DNA from: an uncultured Clostridia bacterium
GTDB lineage: Bacteria; Bacillota; Clostridia; Christensenellales; Borkfalkiaceae
NCBI GenBank assembly: GCA_944328445.1
Contig: CALVHO010000015.1
Span: forward strand, 1-54,742
Direction: 5' to 3'
DNA length: 54,742 nucleotides
Every line of letters begins with the position of its first letter. The first letter of the stretch is position 1. Positions 25,907 to 34,295 of this stretch are shown piece by piece. A program made the translations under genes and the position numbers. The notes beneath the pieces were generated by a model, which saw only the letters and a program-made list of their open reading frames with translations, was not told the DNA's origin and ran no database searches.

Positions 25907-27891
25907 CAGATGCGCACGATGTTGGCCATGACGACGGGGTTCTGCTTGGTCTTGCGGTAGATGAAGTTTTTGACCGCCTTTTTGACCGCCGCGGCAAATT
26001 CGCTGTTGTCGGCGTCGCCGCGGATGTCCGTCTGCCGCGCCACGCCCGCTACGATGCGGGCGATCTCGGCGGCGTAATCGGCGTTTTCGGGCATGACGAA
26101 GCCGCGGATGACCACCGAAGGCTCGCTCATGAGTTCGCCGCTGCGCTCGGAGACGCAGGCCGTGATCACGAAGATGCCGTCCTCGGAGAGATGTTTGCGG
26201 TCCTTCATGACGACGCTGTTTTCGCGGTCTTCCAGCCCGCCGCCGTCGACGAGGCGGGAGCCCGACGATACGCTCTCGCCGAACTGGATGCCGTTGGAAG
26301 AGAGCTCCACGCAGTTGCCGATGTCCGCGATGAGGATGTTGCGCTCGTTCATGCCCAGCTCCATGGCCAGGCCCGCGTGCCGTTTGAGGTGCCTGTATTC
26401 GCCGTGAACGGGGATAAAGTACTCGGGTTTGAGCAGGGAGTGCAGGATCTTCAACTCCTCCTGGCAGGCGTGGCCCGAAACGTGGATCTTTTCCAGCGAT
26501 TCGTACACCACCTTGGCGCCCTTGCGGTAGAGGTTGTTGATGACGCGGTAGATCATCTTCTCGTTGCCGGGGATGGGGCTGGCGGAGATGATGATGGTGT
26601 CGTTGGTGCCGATGGTCACCTTGTTGAACTCGCCCGCGGCCATGCGCGTGAGCGCGCTCATCGGCTCGCCCTGGCTGCCCGTGGATACGATGACGATCTC
26701 GCGGTCGAAGTAGTTTTTGATCTTTTCCACGTCGATGAGCACGCCTTCGGGGATGGTCAGCTCGCCGATCTTGGCGGCGGCGTCGACGACGTTGAGCATG
26801 CTCCGCCCCGAGAGCGCCACCTTGCGGCGGTACTTGGCGGCCAGGTCGACGATCTGCTGCAAGCGGTGCACGTTGGAGGCGAAGGTCGCCACGATGATGC
26901 GGCGGTTGGCGTTTTCGGAAAAGAGATGGTCGAGGGTGGTGCCCACCACCGTCTCGCTCATCGTGTAGCCGGGCCGCTCGACGTTGGTGGACTCGCAAAG
27001 CAGCAGCTTGACCCCCTCGCGGCCGATCTCGGCGATGCGCGAAAGGTCGATGGGCTTGCCCGCGACGGGCGTCAGGTCGATCTTGAAGTCGCCGCTGTGG
27101 TAGATCTTGCCGTGCGGCGTGCCGATGCAAAGGGCCAGGGACCCCGCGATGGAGTGGTTCACGTTGACGAATTCGACGGTGAAGCAGCCGAGCTTGATCG
27201 TATCCCCGGGCTGCACGCAGTTGAGCTGCGCCTTGTTGATACGCTGCTCGCGCAGCTTGTTGTCGGCCAAAGCCAGCGTGAGTTTGGTGCCGTAGACGGG
27301 GACGTTGATCTCCTTCAATAGATAGGCGATGCCGCCGACGTGGTCTTCGTGACCGTGCGTGACCAAAAGGGCGCGCACTTTGTTTTTGTTCGCGACGAGG
27401 TAGGAGATGTCCGGGATGACCAGATCGATGCCGGGCAGCTCCTCGTCGGGGAAGGTCAGGCCCGCGTCGATGACGATGATGTCGTTGCCGTACTCGATGG
27501 CGGTCATGTTTTTGCCGATCTCGCCCACGCCGCCCAAGAACACGATCTTGACGGGGTTGCGGGACCGCTTACCCTTTTTGGGGCCCTTTTTGTCCGCCTT
27601 GTCGCGGCGGTCCTGCCCGCGCGCCGCGCGCTCGTCGCGGGCGGCGCCTTCGCCCCGTTCCTTGGGGTCGCGGACGCGGACGGCGTCCTTGCGGGACCTG
27701 TCCTCCCGCTCCTTGGCGGGGCGCTTGCCCGCGCGGCCTTCGGGCCCTTCCTGCGGGCGCGTTTCCTGCGGGCGGGCGGCTTCGGGCGCGGCCTGCGCCT
27801 CCCGCCGCGCGTTTCCGAGGTATTGCGGCATCTCGCCGCGCGCCTTCTGATCTCTTGCGTTGGTGTTGCGATTTGCGAATGTCGGTTTCAA
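25906..27891 (-). CDS. rnj: Ribonuclease J with long basic N-terminal extension
   Basis: 661 aa from a TTG at 27891, chosen because AAGGAG lies six bases before it; a later ATG at 27831 has no such site. Residues 1-112 are Arg/Lys/Glu/Ala-rich and predicted disordered. The metallo-beta-lactamase core follows, with HGHEDH at 179-184, the beta-CASP region with STGSQGEPMSAL, and GHACQEEL. It is a 5'-3' exonuclease/endonuclease of mRNA decay and rRNA maturation. Typical RNase J is about 555 aa, so the extra length is the N-terminal tail. Confidence 0.92.
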   Translation of the reverse strand: MKPTFANRNTNARDQKARGEMPQYLGNARREAQAAPEAARPQETRPQEGPEGRAGKRPAKEREDRSRKDAVRVRDPKERGEGAARDERAARGQDRRDKADKKGPKKGKRSRNPVKIVFLGGVGEIGKNMTAIEYGNDIIVIDAGLTFPDEELPGIDLVIPDISYLVANKNKVRALLVTHGHEDHVGGIAYLLKEINVPVYGTKLTLALADNKLREQRINKAQLNCVQPGDTIKLGCFTVEFVNVNHSIAGSLALCIGTPHGKIYHSGDFKIDLTPVAGKPIDLSRIAEIGREGVKLLLCESTNVERPGYTMSETVVGTTLDHLFSENANRRIIVATFASNVHRLQQIVDLAAKYRRKVALSGRSMLNVVDAAAKIGELTIPEGVLIDVEKIKNYFDREIVIVSTGSQGEPMSALTRMAAGEFNKVTIGTNDTIIISASPIPGNEKMIYRVINNLYRKGAKVVYESLEKIHVSGHACQEELKILHSLLKPEYFIPVHGEYRHLKRHAGLAMELGMNERNILIADIGNCVELSSNGIQFGESVSSGSRLVDGGGLEDRENSVVMKDRKHLSEDGIFVITACVSERSGELMSEPSVVIRGFVMPENADYAAEIARIVAGVARQTDIRGDADNSEFAAAVKKAVKNFIYRKTKQNPVVMANIVRI

Positions 27892-27993
27892 GTTCTGCTC
27901 CTTGGCTGTTTTCTTCTCACTTCCCCATACCGTTCCCGCCCTTCCGCGGGCCCTCCCCCGGGCGGGGCGGGGGCGCCCGTTTACATACAAAGG

Positions 27994-28014
27994 GGGCCGA
28001 ACGCCGTTCAGCCC
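27994..28014 (-). terminator. Weak hairpin after the 594-aa gene
   Basis: A 9-bp stem with one G-U pair (27994-28002 with 28006-28014) and a 3-base loop, with only a short T stretch. It may partly end transcription from the gene at 28061. The remainder of 27892-28060 is very GC-rich and has no gene. Confidence 0.4.
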
Positions 28015-28060
28015 GCTTGTCTTGCGCGCGGCATGCGCGCCGTTTTTACTCGTTGCCGCC

Positions 28061-29845
28061 TCACTTCACGCGGCTGTTGGCGATGCGCACCGCCAGCTCC
28101 TCGACGACTTTTTTGGAGAGCGCGTCGGGGTTCTCGTCCGTGAGGTCGATCTTGCGGCGGAAGGTGCGCAGCGGCTGGTCCGTCTTCTCCACGCGGCTGT
28201 CCTTGGCGGAGACGGCGGGGCGCAGCACGCGGACCTTTTTGCCCCCGCGGCCCGCCGCGCGCAGGCGCTCGGTGAGGTCCTGCTCGGGCGCCGCCGCAGG
28301 CTGCGCGGCGGGCGCGGCTTGCAGGCGGGCGATGGCGTCGAGGATGGCCTGGGTGTCGACGGAGGGCGCGGTGCCCTGCTCGGCGGGCAGCGCGGGCGAA
28401 AGGTCGATGAAATACGAGAGGTTGAAGGACATCAGCTCCCGTTTGAGCGCGGCCAGGCTTTCGGCCTGTTCCTGCGTGGGCATGCCCTCCACTTCGCCGC
28501 GCACGGCCGCCATTTCCGAAACGGTGTCCGCGTCGAGGGCGTCGAGGTCGGGGTCGTTGAAGAGCACGCGCTTGGCCTCGCGCAGGCGGAGCACCAACCC
28601 GTCGTCGGGCAGCACGGAGCTCTGCTCGAACTCGCGGCAGGCCGCGCCGTAGGCGTTCATGGCGTCGGCCGCGCACACCGCGGGCAGGCCGTGCGAGGCG
28701 ATCGCGTCGGAGACGGCCGCCACCGCGTCCGCACCCCACACGTTGACGCGCGAAAGGCGCAGGCGGATGTCGGCGAGCATGGTCTCGCCGCGCAGCACGT
28801 TGCCGCTGACGATGTAGCGGTTGGCCATGTTCTTGGCCTCGTCCGCGGCCAGCAACAGGTCGGGGATGAGGTCGTACGAGAGGGTGTGCAGGTACTGCGA
28901 TACGATGGAATCGAGCTTGCGGAACTCGGGCATCTGGCGGGTGTCGAGCGAGCCGCGCAGCATGTTTTGCAGGTCGTCGATCTTGCGTTCGACGGCGCCG
29001 AGCTCGGCCGCGGTGGCCACGGGCTCCTTTTCCTCTTCCTTCTTTTCTTCCGCGGGCGCGATGGCCGCCTGCGCGGCGGCGCCGATGCCCGCCCCCGCCA
29101 TCAGCGCCACGATGTGGCCGGCCAGGGCGTCATAGTCGATGCCGCCCGCGATGACGCGCTCGGCCACCTTGTCGGCCAAGGCGTTGTAGTCGAGGGCGGG
29201 CGCCTGCAAGGCGTCGATCTTTTCGGAGAGCGGGCGCAGGCTCTCTTCCAGCGTCGGGGCGTCGTCGGGCTTTTTGAGGGCGCCGAGCATGGCGGACAGG
29301 TCGTCGTAGATGGCCATGTCCTGCTTGTAGGTATACTTCATCTCCTGCAAGATGTCGTCCTTCATCTTTTCGATGTCCATCGAAAGGCTGAGGTACATGC
29401 TCTCGATGGCCAGCGCGGGATCGCCGTTTTTGAAGTCGGCCACGGGGTTTTCCCCGCGCACGGCGGGCGCCTGCGCCGCCGCGGGCGCGGGTGCATTCTG
29501 CTGCGCGGCGGGTGCGTTCTGCTGCGCGGCGGGCGCGGGGGCACGGCGGGCCTCCTCCGCCCTGGCGCGCTCGCGCGAAAGGAGGGCGGAGCGCTCGCGC
29601 TCGCCCCGTTCGATCTCGGCATAGAGCGCCTCGCGCTGCTTTTCCAGCCCGTCCACGAGGCTCTGCACCGAGGAACGTTTGTAACCGTTGTACTCGTCCG
29701 AAGCGGCCTCGCCGCGGCTGCGGCGCAGCGCGTCGATCTCGTCCATCGAAGCGAGGACGGAGCGCATCTCCGCCAGGTATTTATCGGTCGCCTTCAACCT
29801 GTCCGCGGCGGAAAGGTTGTTTTGCTGCTTTTGCGTTTCAGACAT
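28061..29845 (-). CDS. Hypothetical coiled-coil-rich protein
   Basis: 594 aa from ATG 29845 with AAGGAGG upstream. I do not recognise a family. Residues ~10-95 are charged and helical, then comes a low-complexity linker made of repeated APAAQQN units (~98-125). A helical middle region (about 130-470) has heptad-like runs, and an Ala/Pro-rich stretch leads into a basic tail. There is no signal peptide or transmembrane helix, so it is cytoplasmic. The layout suggests a scaffold or cell-envelope organising protein, but this is speculation. Its own promoter lies at 29913. Confidence 0.7.
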   Translation of the reverse strand: MSETQKQQNNLSAADRLKATDKYLAEMRSVLASMDEIDALRRSRGEAASDEYNGYKRSSVQSLVDGLEKQREALYAEIERGERERSALLSRERARAEEARRAPAPAAQQNAPAAQQNAPAPAAAQAPAVRGENPVADFKNGDPALAIESMYLSLSMDIEKMKDDILQEMKYTYKQDMAIYDDLSAMLGALKKPDDAPTLEESLRPLSEKIDALQAPALDYNALADKVAERVIAGGIDYDALAGHIVALMAGAGIGAAAQAAIAPAEEKKEEEKEPVATAAELGAVERKIDDLQNMLRGSLDTRQMPEFRKLDSIVSQYLHTLSYDLIPDLLLAADEAKNMANRYIVSGNVLRGETMLADIRLRLSRVNVWGADAVAAVSDAIASHGLPAVCAADAMNAYGAACREFEQSSVLPDDGLVLRLREAKRVLFNDPDLDALDADTVSEMAAVRGEVEGMPTQEQAESLAALKRELMSFNLSYFIDLSPALPAEQGTAPSVDTQAILDAIARLQAAPAAQPAAAPEQDLTERLRAAGRGGKKVRVLRPAVSAKDSRVEKTDQPLRTFRRKIDLTDENPDALSKKVVEELAVRIANSRVK

Positions 29846-29912
29846 GAGGGCCTCCTTAAACGTTCCCCGAAAGCTGCGGGGGCGCGGAAAACTGCAAGCA
29901 CCGCTTTTTACC

Positions 29913-29941
29913 ATTTTACAACAAAACGGAAAAAAAGTAAA
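29913..29941 (-). promoter_or_regulatory. Sigma-A promoter of the 594-aa gene
   Basis: Minus-strand TTTACT (29936-29941), 17-bp spacer and TAAAAT (29913-29918). The region 29942-30173 beyond it is non-coding, GC-rich and contains only the palindrome at 30117. Confidence 0.62.
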
Positions 29942-30116
29942 TACTTTGCCGCGTTATTTTTGCCAATGAACGCAACTTTTTATACGGCGGGCCGCTCTTC
30001 CTTGCGAAAGTTCCCTGCCCGCCGCCTTTGCCCGCGCCGTGCGGGCCGCGCGTTCCCGCCCTTTTCCGCCCGCCGCCCGCGCATACGGAGGCGTGAACGG
30101 GCAAAGCGGGTCCGCG

Positions 30117-30140
30117 TTTTTCCCGCCGCGGCGGGAAAAA
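30117..30140. repeat. 24-bp perfect palindrome
   Basis: T5-CCCGCCG joined directly to CGGCGGG-A5, with no spacer. It could form a terminator-like structure in either direction between the divergent serC and 594-aa promoters, or be a protein-binding dyad. Confidence 0.6.
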
Positions 30141-30173
30141 ATTTGCGAACGCCGAAAATGGGCGGCGAAAGGC

Positions 30174-30202
30174 TTGTCAAAAAAGGGCGTTTGATGTATA
30201 AT
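30174..30202 (+). promoter_or_regulatory. Sigma-A promoter of serC-serA
   Basis: TTGTCA (30174-30179), 17-bp spacer and TATAAT (30197-30202). The leader is about 40 bases, with AAGGAG at 30233-30238 before the ATG at 30248. Confidence 0.85.
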
Positions 30203-30247
30203 CGACGGGATAGGTTTTTTAGGGACATCCCGAAGGAGTTTAAGCGT

Positions 30248-31321
30248 ATGAGAGTTTACAATTTTTCGGCCGGCCCCTCCATGCTTCCGCTCGAAGTGCT
30301 GGAAGAGGCGCAGAAGGAACTGCTCGACTTTGCGGGCACGGGCATGAGCGTGTGTGAGATCAGCCACCGCGACAAGGCCTTTTCCGCCATCGTGGAAGAG
30401 GCGGAAGCCAACCTGCGCGAGCTGATGAACATCCCCGAAAATTACTGCGTGCTCTTTGTGCAGGGCGGCGCCAGCCAGCAATTTGCGGCCGTGCCCCTCA
30501 ACCTGATGCACACCGGCAAGGCGGACTACGTGGTGACGGGCAACTTCTCCAAAAAGGCCTGGCAGGAAGGGCAGATCTACGGCGAGGCGCGCAAAGTGGC
30601 CTCTTCGGAAGACAAGACCTACACCTACATCCCCGACGTGGACAAGATCGCCTTCAACGACGACGCCGATTACGTGCACATCTGCTCGAACAACACCATC
30701 TTCGGCACGCGCTACATCCGCTTCCCCGAGACCAAGGCGCCGCTGGTGGCGGACATGAGCTCGGACATCCTCTCGCGCGAAGTGGACGTGACGAAGTTCG
30801 GCGTCATCTACGCGGGCGCGCAGAAGAACGTGGCCCCCGCGGGCGTGACCATCGTCATCGCGCGCAAGGACCTCATCGAAGACCCGCTGCCCGCCTGCCC
30901 CACCATGCTCAAATGGAAGACGCAGGCCGATAACGGATCGCTGTACAACACGCCCCCCTGCTTTGCCATCTACATGGCCAACCTCGTGTTCCGCCACCTC
31001 AAAAAGCTGGGCGGCATCAAAGAGATCAACAAGATCAACGAATACAAGGCGGGGCTCCTGTACGATTACATCGACAACTCCAAGCTCTACACCAACGGCG
31101 TGGAAAAGGCGTACCGCTCCATCATGAACGTGCCCTTCGTGACGGGCTCGAAAGAGCTGGACGAAAAGTTCGTCAAAGAAGCGAAGGCGGCGGGGCTGGT
31201 CTCCATCAAGGGCCACCGCCTGGTGGGCGGCATGCGCGCCTCCATCTACAACGCCATGCCCGTCGACGGCGTGAAAGCGCTCATCGCCTTCATGCAGAAA
31301 TTTGAAAAGGAAAACGCCTGA
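30248..31321 (+). CDS. serC: Phosphoserine aminotransferase
   Basis: 357 aa, full family length. It begins YNFSAGPSMLP, has GGASQQF near 73-79 for PLP phosphate contact, and K193 (AGAQKN) is the PLP Schiff-base lysine. It converts 3-phosphohydroxypyruvate and glutamate to phosphoserine. serA follows after 17 bases, giving two of the three steps of serine synthesis; serB is not in the window. Confidence 0.96.
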   Translation: MRVYNFSAGPSMLPLEVLEEAQKELLDFAGTGMSVCEISHRDKAFSAIVEEAEANLRELMNIPENYCVLFVQGGASQQFAAVPLNLMHTGKADYVVTGNFSKKAWQEGQIYGEARKVASSEDKTYTYIPDVDKIAFNDDADYVHICSNNTIFGTRYIRFPETKAPLVADMSSDILSREVDVTKFGVIYAGAQKNVAPAGVTIVIARKDLIEDPLPACPTMLKWKTQADNGSLYNTPPCFAIYMANLVFRHLKKLGGIKEINKINEYKAGLLYDYIDNSKLYTNGVEKAYRSIMNVPFVTGSKELDEKFVKEAKAAGLVSIKGHRLVGGMRASIYNAMPVDGVKALIAFMQKFEKENA

Positions 31322-31338
31322 AACGCGAGGTGGATCAC

Positions 31339-32496
31339 ATGCCAGAAATACTCAAACTCAACGCGATCAGCGAGGTCGCCGACAAAGAATTTCCTGCCAA
31401 CTACGTATTTTCCGACGCGGTGAAGGAGCCCGACGGCATCATGCTGCGCTCCTTCAACATGCACGACTACCCCCTCAACGACGGCCTTCTGGCCGTGGCG
31501 CGCGCGGGCGCGGGCACCAATAACATCCCCATCCCCGCCTGCACCGACAAGGGCATCGTAGTGTTCAACACCCCCGGCGCCAACGCCAACGCCGTCAAGG
31601 AGCTCGTGATCTGCGAACTCTTCCTCGGCGGGCGCAAGATCGTCGACGCCATCGACTGGGTCAAGACTCTCAAAGGCACCGAAGGCATCTCCAAAGCCGT
31701 CGAAAAGGGCAAGTCTAAGTTCGTCGGCCACGAGATCCTGGGCAAGACGCTCGGCGTCGTCGGCCTGGGCGCCATCGGCGTGCTGGTGGCCAACACCGCC
31801 GCCGCCCTGGGCATGAAGGTGCTCGGCTACGACCCCTACCTCTCCGTCGAAGGCGCGCTCCACCTCGATACCCGCGTGCAGACGGCCGAACTCGGCGACA
31901 TCCTCAAAAAGGCCGACTTCATCACCGTGCACGTGCCCCTCACCCCTTCCACCGAAAAGATGTTCAACGCCGAAGCCTTTGAAAAGATGAAGGCGGGCGC
32001 GGTGCTCATCAACAATTCGCGCGGGGAGCTGGCGGATACCGCCGCCGTGCTCGCCGCGCTGGAAAGCGGCAAGCTCGGGCGCTACATCACCGACTTCCCC
32101 GCCGACGAGCTCATCGGCGTGCCGGGCTGCATCTGCGTGCCCCACCTCGGCGCCTCCACGCCCGAAGCGGAGGACAACTGCGCGGCCATGGCTGCCAAAG
32201 AGCTGGTCGACTACATCGAAAACGGCAACATCACCCACAGCGTCAACTTCCCCGACGTGGCCGCCCCGCGCGCCTCGGCGGCCCGCCTGTGCGTGATGCA
32301 TAAGAACGTCGAGGGCGTGATCTCGGCCATCACCTCCGTCATCTCGGGCAAGGGCATCAACATCGCCAACCTCCTGGACAAGTCCAAAAAGGAGATGGCG
32401 TACATGATCGTCGACCTCGACGCCATGCCCGACCAAAAGACGGCCGACGCCATCGCCGCGCTCCCCGGCGTGCTGCGCGTGCGCGTGCTCGGCTGA
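31339..32496 (+). CDS. serA: D-3-phosphoglycerate dehydrogenase with ACT domain
   Basis: 385 aa from ATG 31339; GAGG at 31327-31330 fits this start better than the GTG at 31330. The NAD motif GLGAIG is at 142-147. Catalytic R228 (NNSRGE) and H269 (PHLGAST) are present, and an ACT domain covers about 310-385, suggesting serine feedback. It oxidises 3-phosphoglycerate. It is co-transcribed with serC. Confidence 0.94.
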   Translation: MPEILKLNAISEVADKEFPANYVFSDAVKEPDGIMLRSFNMHDYPLNDGLLAVARAGAGTNNIPIPACTDKGIVVFNTPGANANAVKELVICELFLGGRKIVDAIDWVKTLKGTEGISKAVEKGKSKFVGHEILGKTLGVVGLGAIGVLVANTAAALGMKVLGYDPYLSVEGALHLDTRVQTAELGDILKKADFITVHVPLTPSTEKMFNAEAFEKMKAGAVLINNSRGELADTAAVLAALESGKLGRYITDFPADELIGVPGCICVPHLGASTPEAEDNCAAMAAKELVDYIENGNITHSVNFPDVAAPRASAARLCVMHKNVEGVISAITSVISGKGINIANLLDKSKKEMAYMIVDLDAMPDQKTADAIAALPGVLRVRVLG

Positions 32497-32530
32497 GCGG
32501 CGGCACATACCGACAAACCACGGGACCGAG

Positions 32531-32559
32531 GCGCCCCGCCGCGCACTGCGGCGGGGCGC
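32531..32559. terminator. 12-bp GC hairpin after serA
   Basis: Perfect arms 32531-32542 and 32548-32559 with a 5-base loop and no T run. It may reduce read-through into the GtrA-like gene or protect the serC-serA message. The stem sequence equals that at 13217. Confidence 0.5.
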
Positions 32560-32580
32560 TCCTTCGTTTAAGGAGAGAAT

Positions 32581-33177
32581 ATGAACGAGCAAAAGGGCGC
32601 GGCCGCGGCAACGGCCGCGCAAAACGAGACGGACGCGGCCAACGCGGAAGCCGCGGCGGCCGCGCAAAACGAGACGGACGCTGCAAACGCGGAAGCCGCG
32701 GCGGGCGTGCAAGGCGCCAAGGCCGCGGCGGGCGAACAAAAGGCGGCGCGGTCCGCCAAAAAGGCAATTTTGCAGTTTTTGAAATTCCTCTGCTTTTCGC
32801 TCTCGGCGGGGGCGATCCAGCTCGTCTCTTTCGAGCTTTTGTACAACTGGACGGGCTGGCTGCCCTGGTGGCCTTCCTACCTGATCGGCATATCGCTTTC
32901 CGTGCTGTGGAACTTCACCTTCAACCGCAAATTCACCTTCGCCTCGGCGGGCAACGTGCCGCTGGCGATGGTGCTGGCGGCGCTGTTCTACGTCGCCTTC
33001 GTGCCCGCCTCCCTGTTCGGCGGGGACGCGCTCGAAGCGGGCGGCTGGAACGGGACGCTGGTCACGCTCATGATGATGGTCATCAACTTCGTGGGGGAAT
33101 TTTTCTGGGACAAGTTCGTGGTCTTCAACGACGCGCTCCTGCAAAAGCTCTTCCCCCGCCTGCACAAGAAGAAGTGA
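32581..33177 (+). CDS. GtrA-like membrane protein with repeated Ala-rich N terminus
   Basis: 198 aa with AAGGAG just before the ATG. Residues ~1-55 are cytoplasmic, Ala-rich and contain a duplicated 14-residue unit around AAQNETDAANAEAA. From ~60 on there are four hydrophobic helices with the GtrA-family features WNFTFNRKFTF and FFWDKFVVFN. GtrA proteins help move lipid-linked sugars across the membrane. No glycosyltransferase partner is next to it. It could be expressed with serA by read-through. Confidence 0.8.
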   Translation: MNEQKGAAAATAAQNETDAANAEAAAAAQNETDAANAEAAAGVQGAKAAAGEQKAARSAKKAILQFLKFLCFSLSAGAIQLVSFELLYNWTGWLPWWPSYLIGISLSVLWNFTFNRKFTFASAGNVPLAMVLAALFYVAFVPASLFGGDALEAGGWNGTLVTLMMMVINFVGEFFWDKFVVFNDALLQKLFPRLHKKK

Positions 33178-33210
33178 AAAGGGCCCGCCGCCCCGAAAAA
33201 AGCGCGAAAA

Positions 33211-33246
33211 CGCGGCCCCGCATGGTGCGGGGCCGCGCTCTTTATT
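33211..33246 (+). terminator. Terminator of the ser/GtrA unit
   Basis: A perfect 12-bp stem (33211-33222 with 33226-33237) with a 3-base loop, followed by CTCTTTATTT. It lies between two convergent genes. Confidence 0.8.
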
Positions 33247-33265
33247 TCGGTTCACGGATGTGTTT

Positions 33266-34216
33266 TTACGCGACGGAAACTTCCTCGTAATCTTCGAGCC
33301 CTGCGGGTGCTTCGGCCGTTTTGCCGCCCGCCAGCAGCCAGGAGGACGCTTTCTGTTCGATCTCCACCGAAACGCCCTCCGCCTCGTAGTGCACGGACGC
33401 CTCGCACACGGCGCCGAAGCCCGTAAAGACCATCGTATCCTTTTCATACGAGAGGTAATAATCGAGGGTATCCACCTGCACGGAGGCCGCGATGTCCAGC
33501 CCCTCGAACACGGGGCCGTACTCCTCGGCGAGCAGGCCGAGGAAGTACTGCACGTCGAAGGAGACCTTGATCTTGACCTCGCTGCCGCCGTCGTCGATGT
33601 ACACCTTGCCGCCGTCCCCGAGCGCCAGGTGCCAGAATTCCAGCACCGCGCCCTGCATGCTCTCGGCACTGCCCAGGCCCAGGTCGACGCCGCCCGCGGC
33701 CGCGCCCGTGAACGAGCCGCCCGTGGGGATCACGAGCTTGCCTTTCCAGGACAGGTCGCCCTCGATGCCGCTCGACTTCATGCTGCCGTCGAGATAGAAG
33801 GTGGTGCCGTCGATGTACATGTCACCTTTCACGGAGGTGCCGATCCCCGCCCCTTCGGCGGAGATGTCGACGTCGCCGCGGCAGCGCGCGGCGTACTTCT
33901 CCCCCGACTTCACGCGCGAGACGGTCATGTCGATGTCCGCGGCGGCCGTGGCCTCGACGCTCTCCCCCGCCAGCGTGAAGGCGGTGCGCGTGTCGCTTTT
34001 GCCGAGCAGGCGCAGGCTGTACTCTTCCGTTTCCGCCGCGCCGCGCAGCTGCACCGCGCCCTCCGCGGAGACGGCCTTTTGGTAGAGGGCGCTCACCTCT
34101 TCGGCGGAGGCCTCTTGGGAAAAATCGCCCTTGATGTACACTTTTTCACAGCCCGCGAAGGCGAGCACGGCGGCCGCCAGCACGGCGGCGCACAGGATGG
34201 CCAAAAACTTTTTCAT
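33266..34216 (-). CDS. Predicted lipoprotein of unknown function
   Basis: 316 aa. A type II signal peptide ends in the lipobox AFAGC with C23 as the lipidated residue. The mature part is beta-rich with repeated hydrophobic/acidic strands, like LolA/LppX or DUF6612-type lipid-binding lipoproteins, but I cannot assign a family. AAGGAG lies before the ATG. It has its own promoter, whose -35 box overlaps the stop codon of the upstream membrane-protein gene. Confidence 0.72.
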   Translation of the reverse strand: MKKFLAILCAAVLAAAVLAFAGCEKVYIKGDFSQEASAEEVSALYQKAVSAEGAVQLRGAAETEEYSLRLLGKSDTRTAFTLAGESVEATAAADIDMTVSRVKSGEKYAARCRGDVDISAEGAGIGTSVKGDMYIDGTTFYLDGSMKSSGIEGDLSWKGKLVIPTGGSFTGAAAGGVDLGLGSAESMQGAVLEFWHLALGDGGKVYIDDGGSEVKIKVSFDVQYFLGLLAEEYGPVFEGLDIAASVQVDTLDYYLSYEKDTMVFTGFGAVCEASVHYEAEGVSVEIEQKASSWLLAGGKTAEAPAGLEDYEEVSVA

Positions 34217-34266
34217 ACCCTTCTCCTTTCCGCGGCGGCAAAAGGGCCGCGGCTTTTTCCGCTTCC

Positions 34267-34295
34267 ATCATACCATAGAACGGCGGAACTGTCAA
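34267..34295 (-). promoter_or_regulatory. Sigma-A promoter of the lipoprotein gene
   Basis: Minus-strand TTGACA (34290-34295), 17-bp spacer and TATGAT (34267-34272). The -35 box overlaps the TGA stop (34292-34294) of the upstream gene. Confidence 0.85.

Noticed and set aside
30202..30247. Riboswitch or T-box in front of serC
   Set aside because: The leader from the mapped promoter boxes is only about 40 bases, too short for either, and shows just a 5-bp GGGAT/ATCCC pairing.
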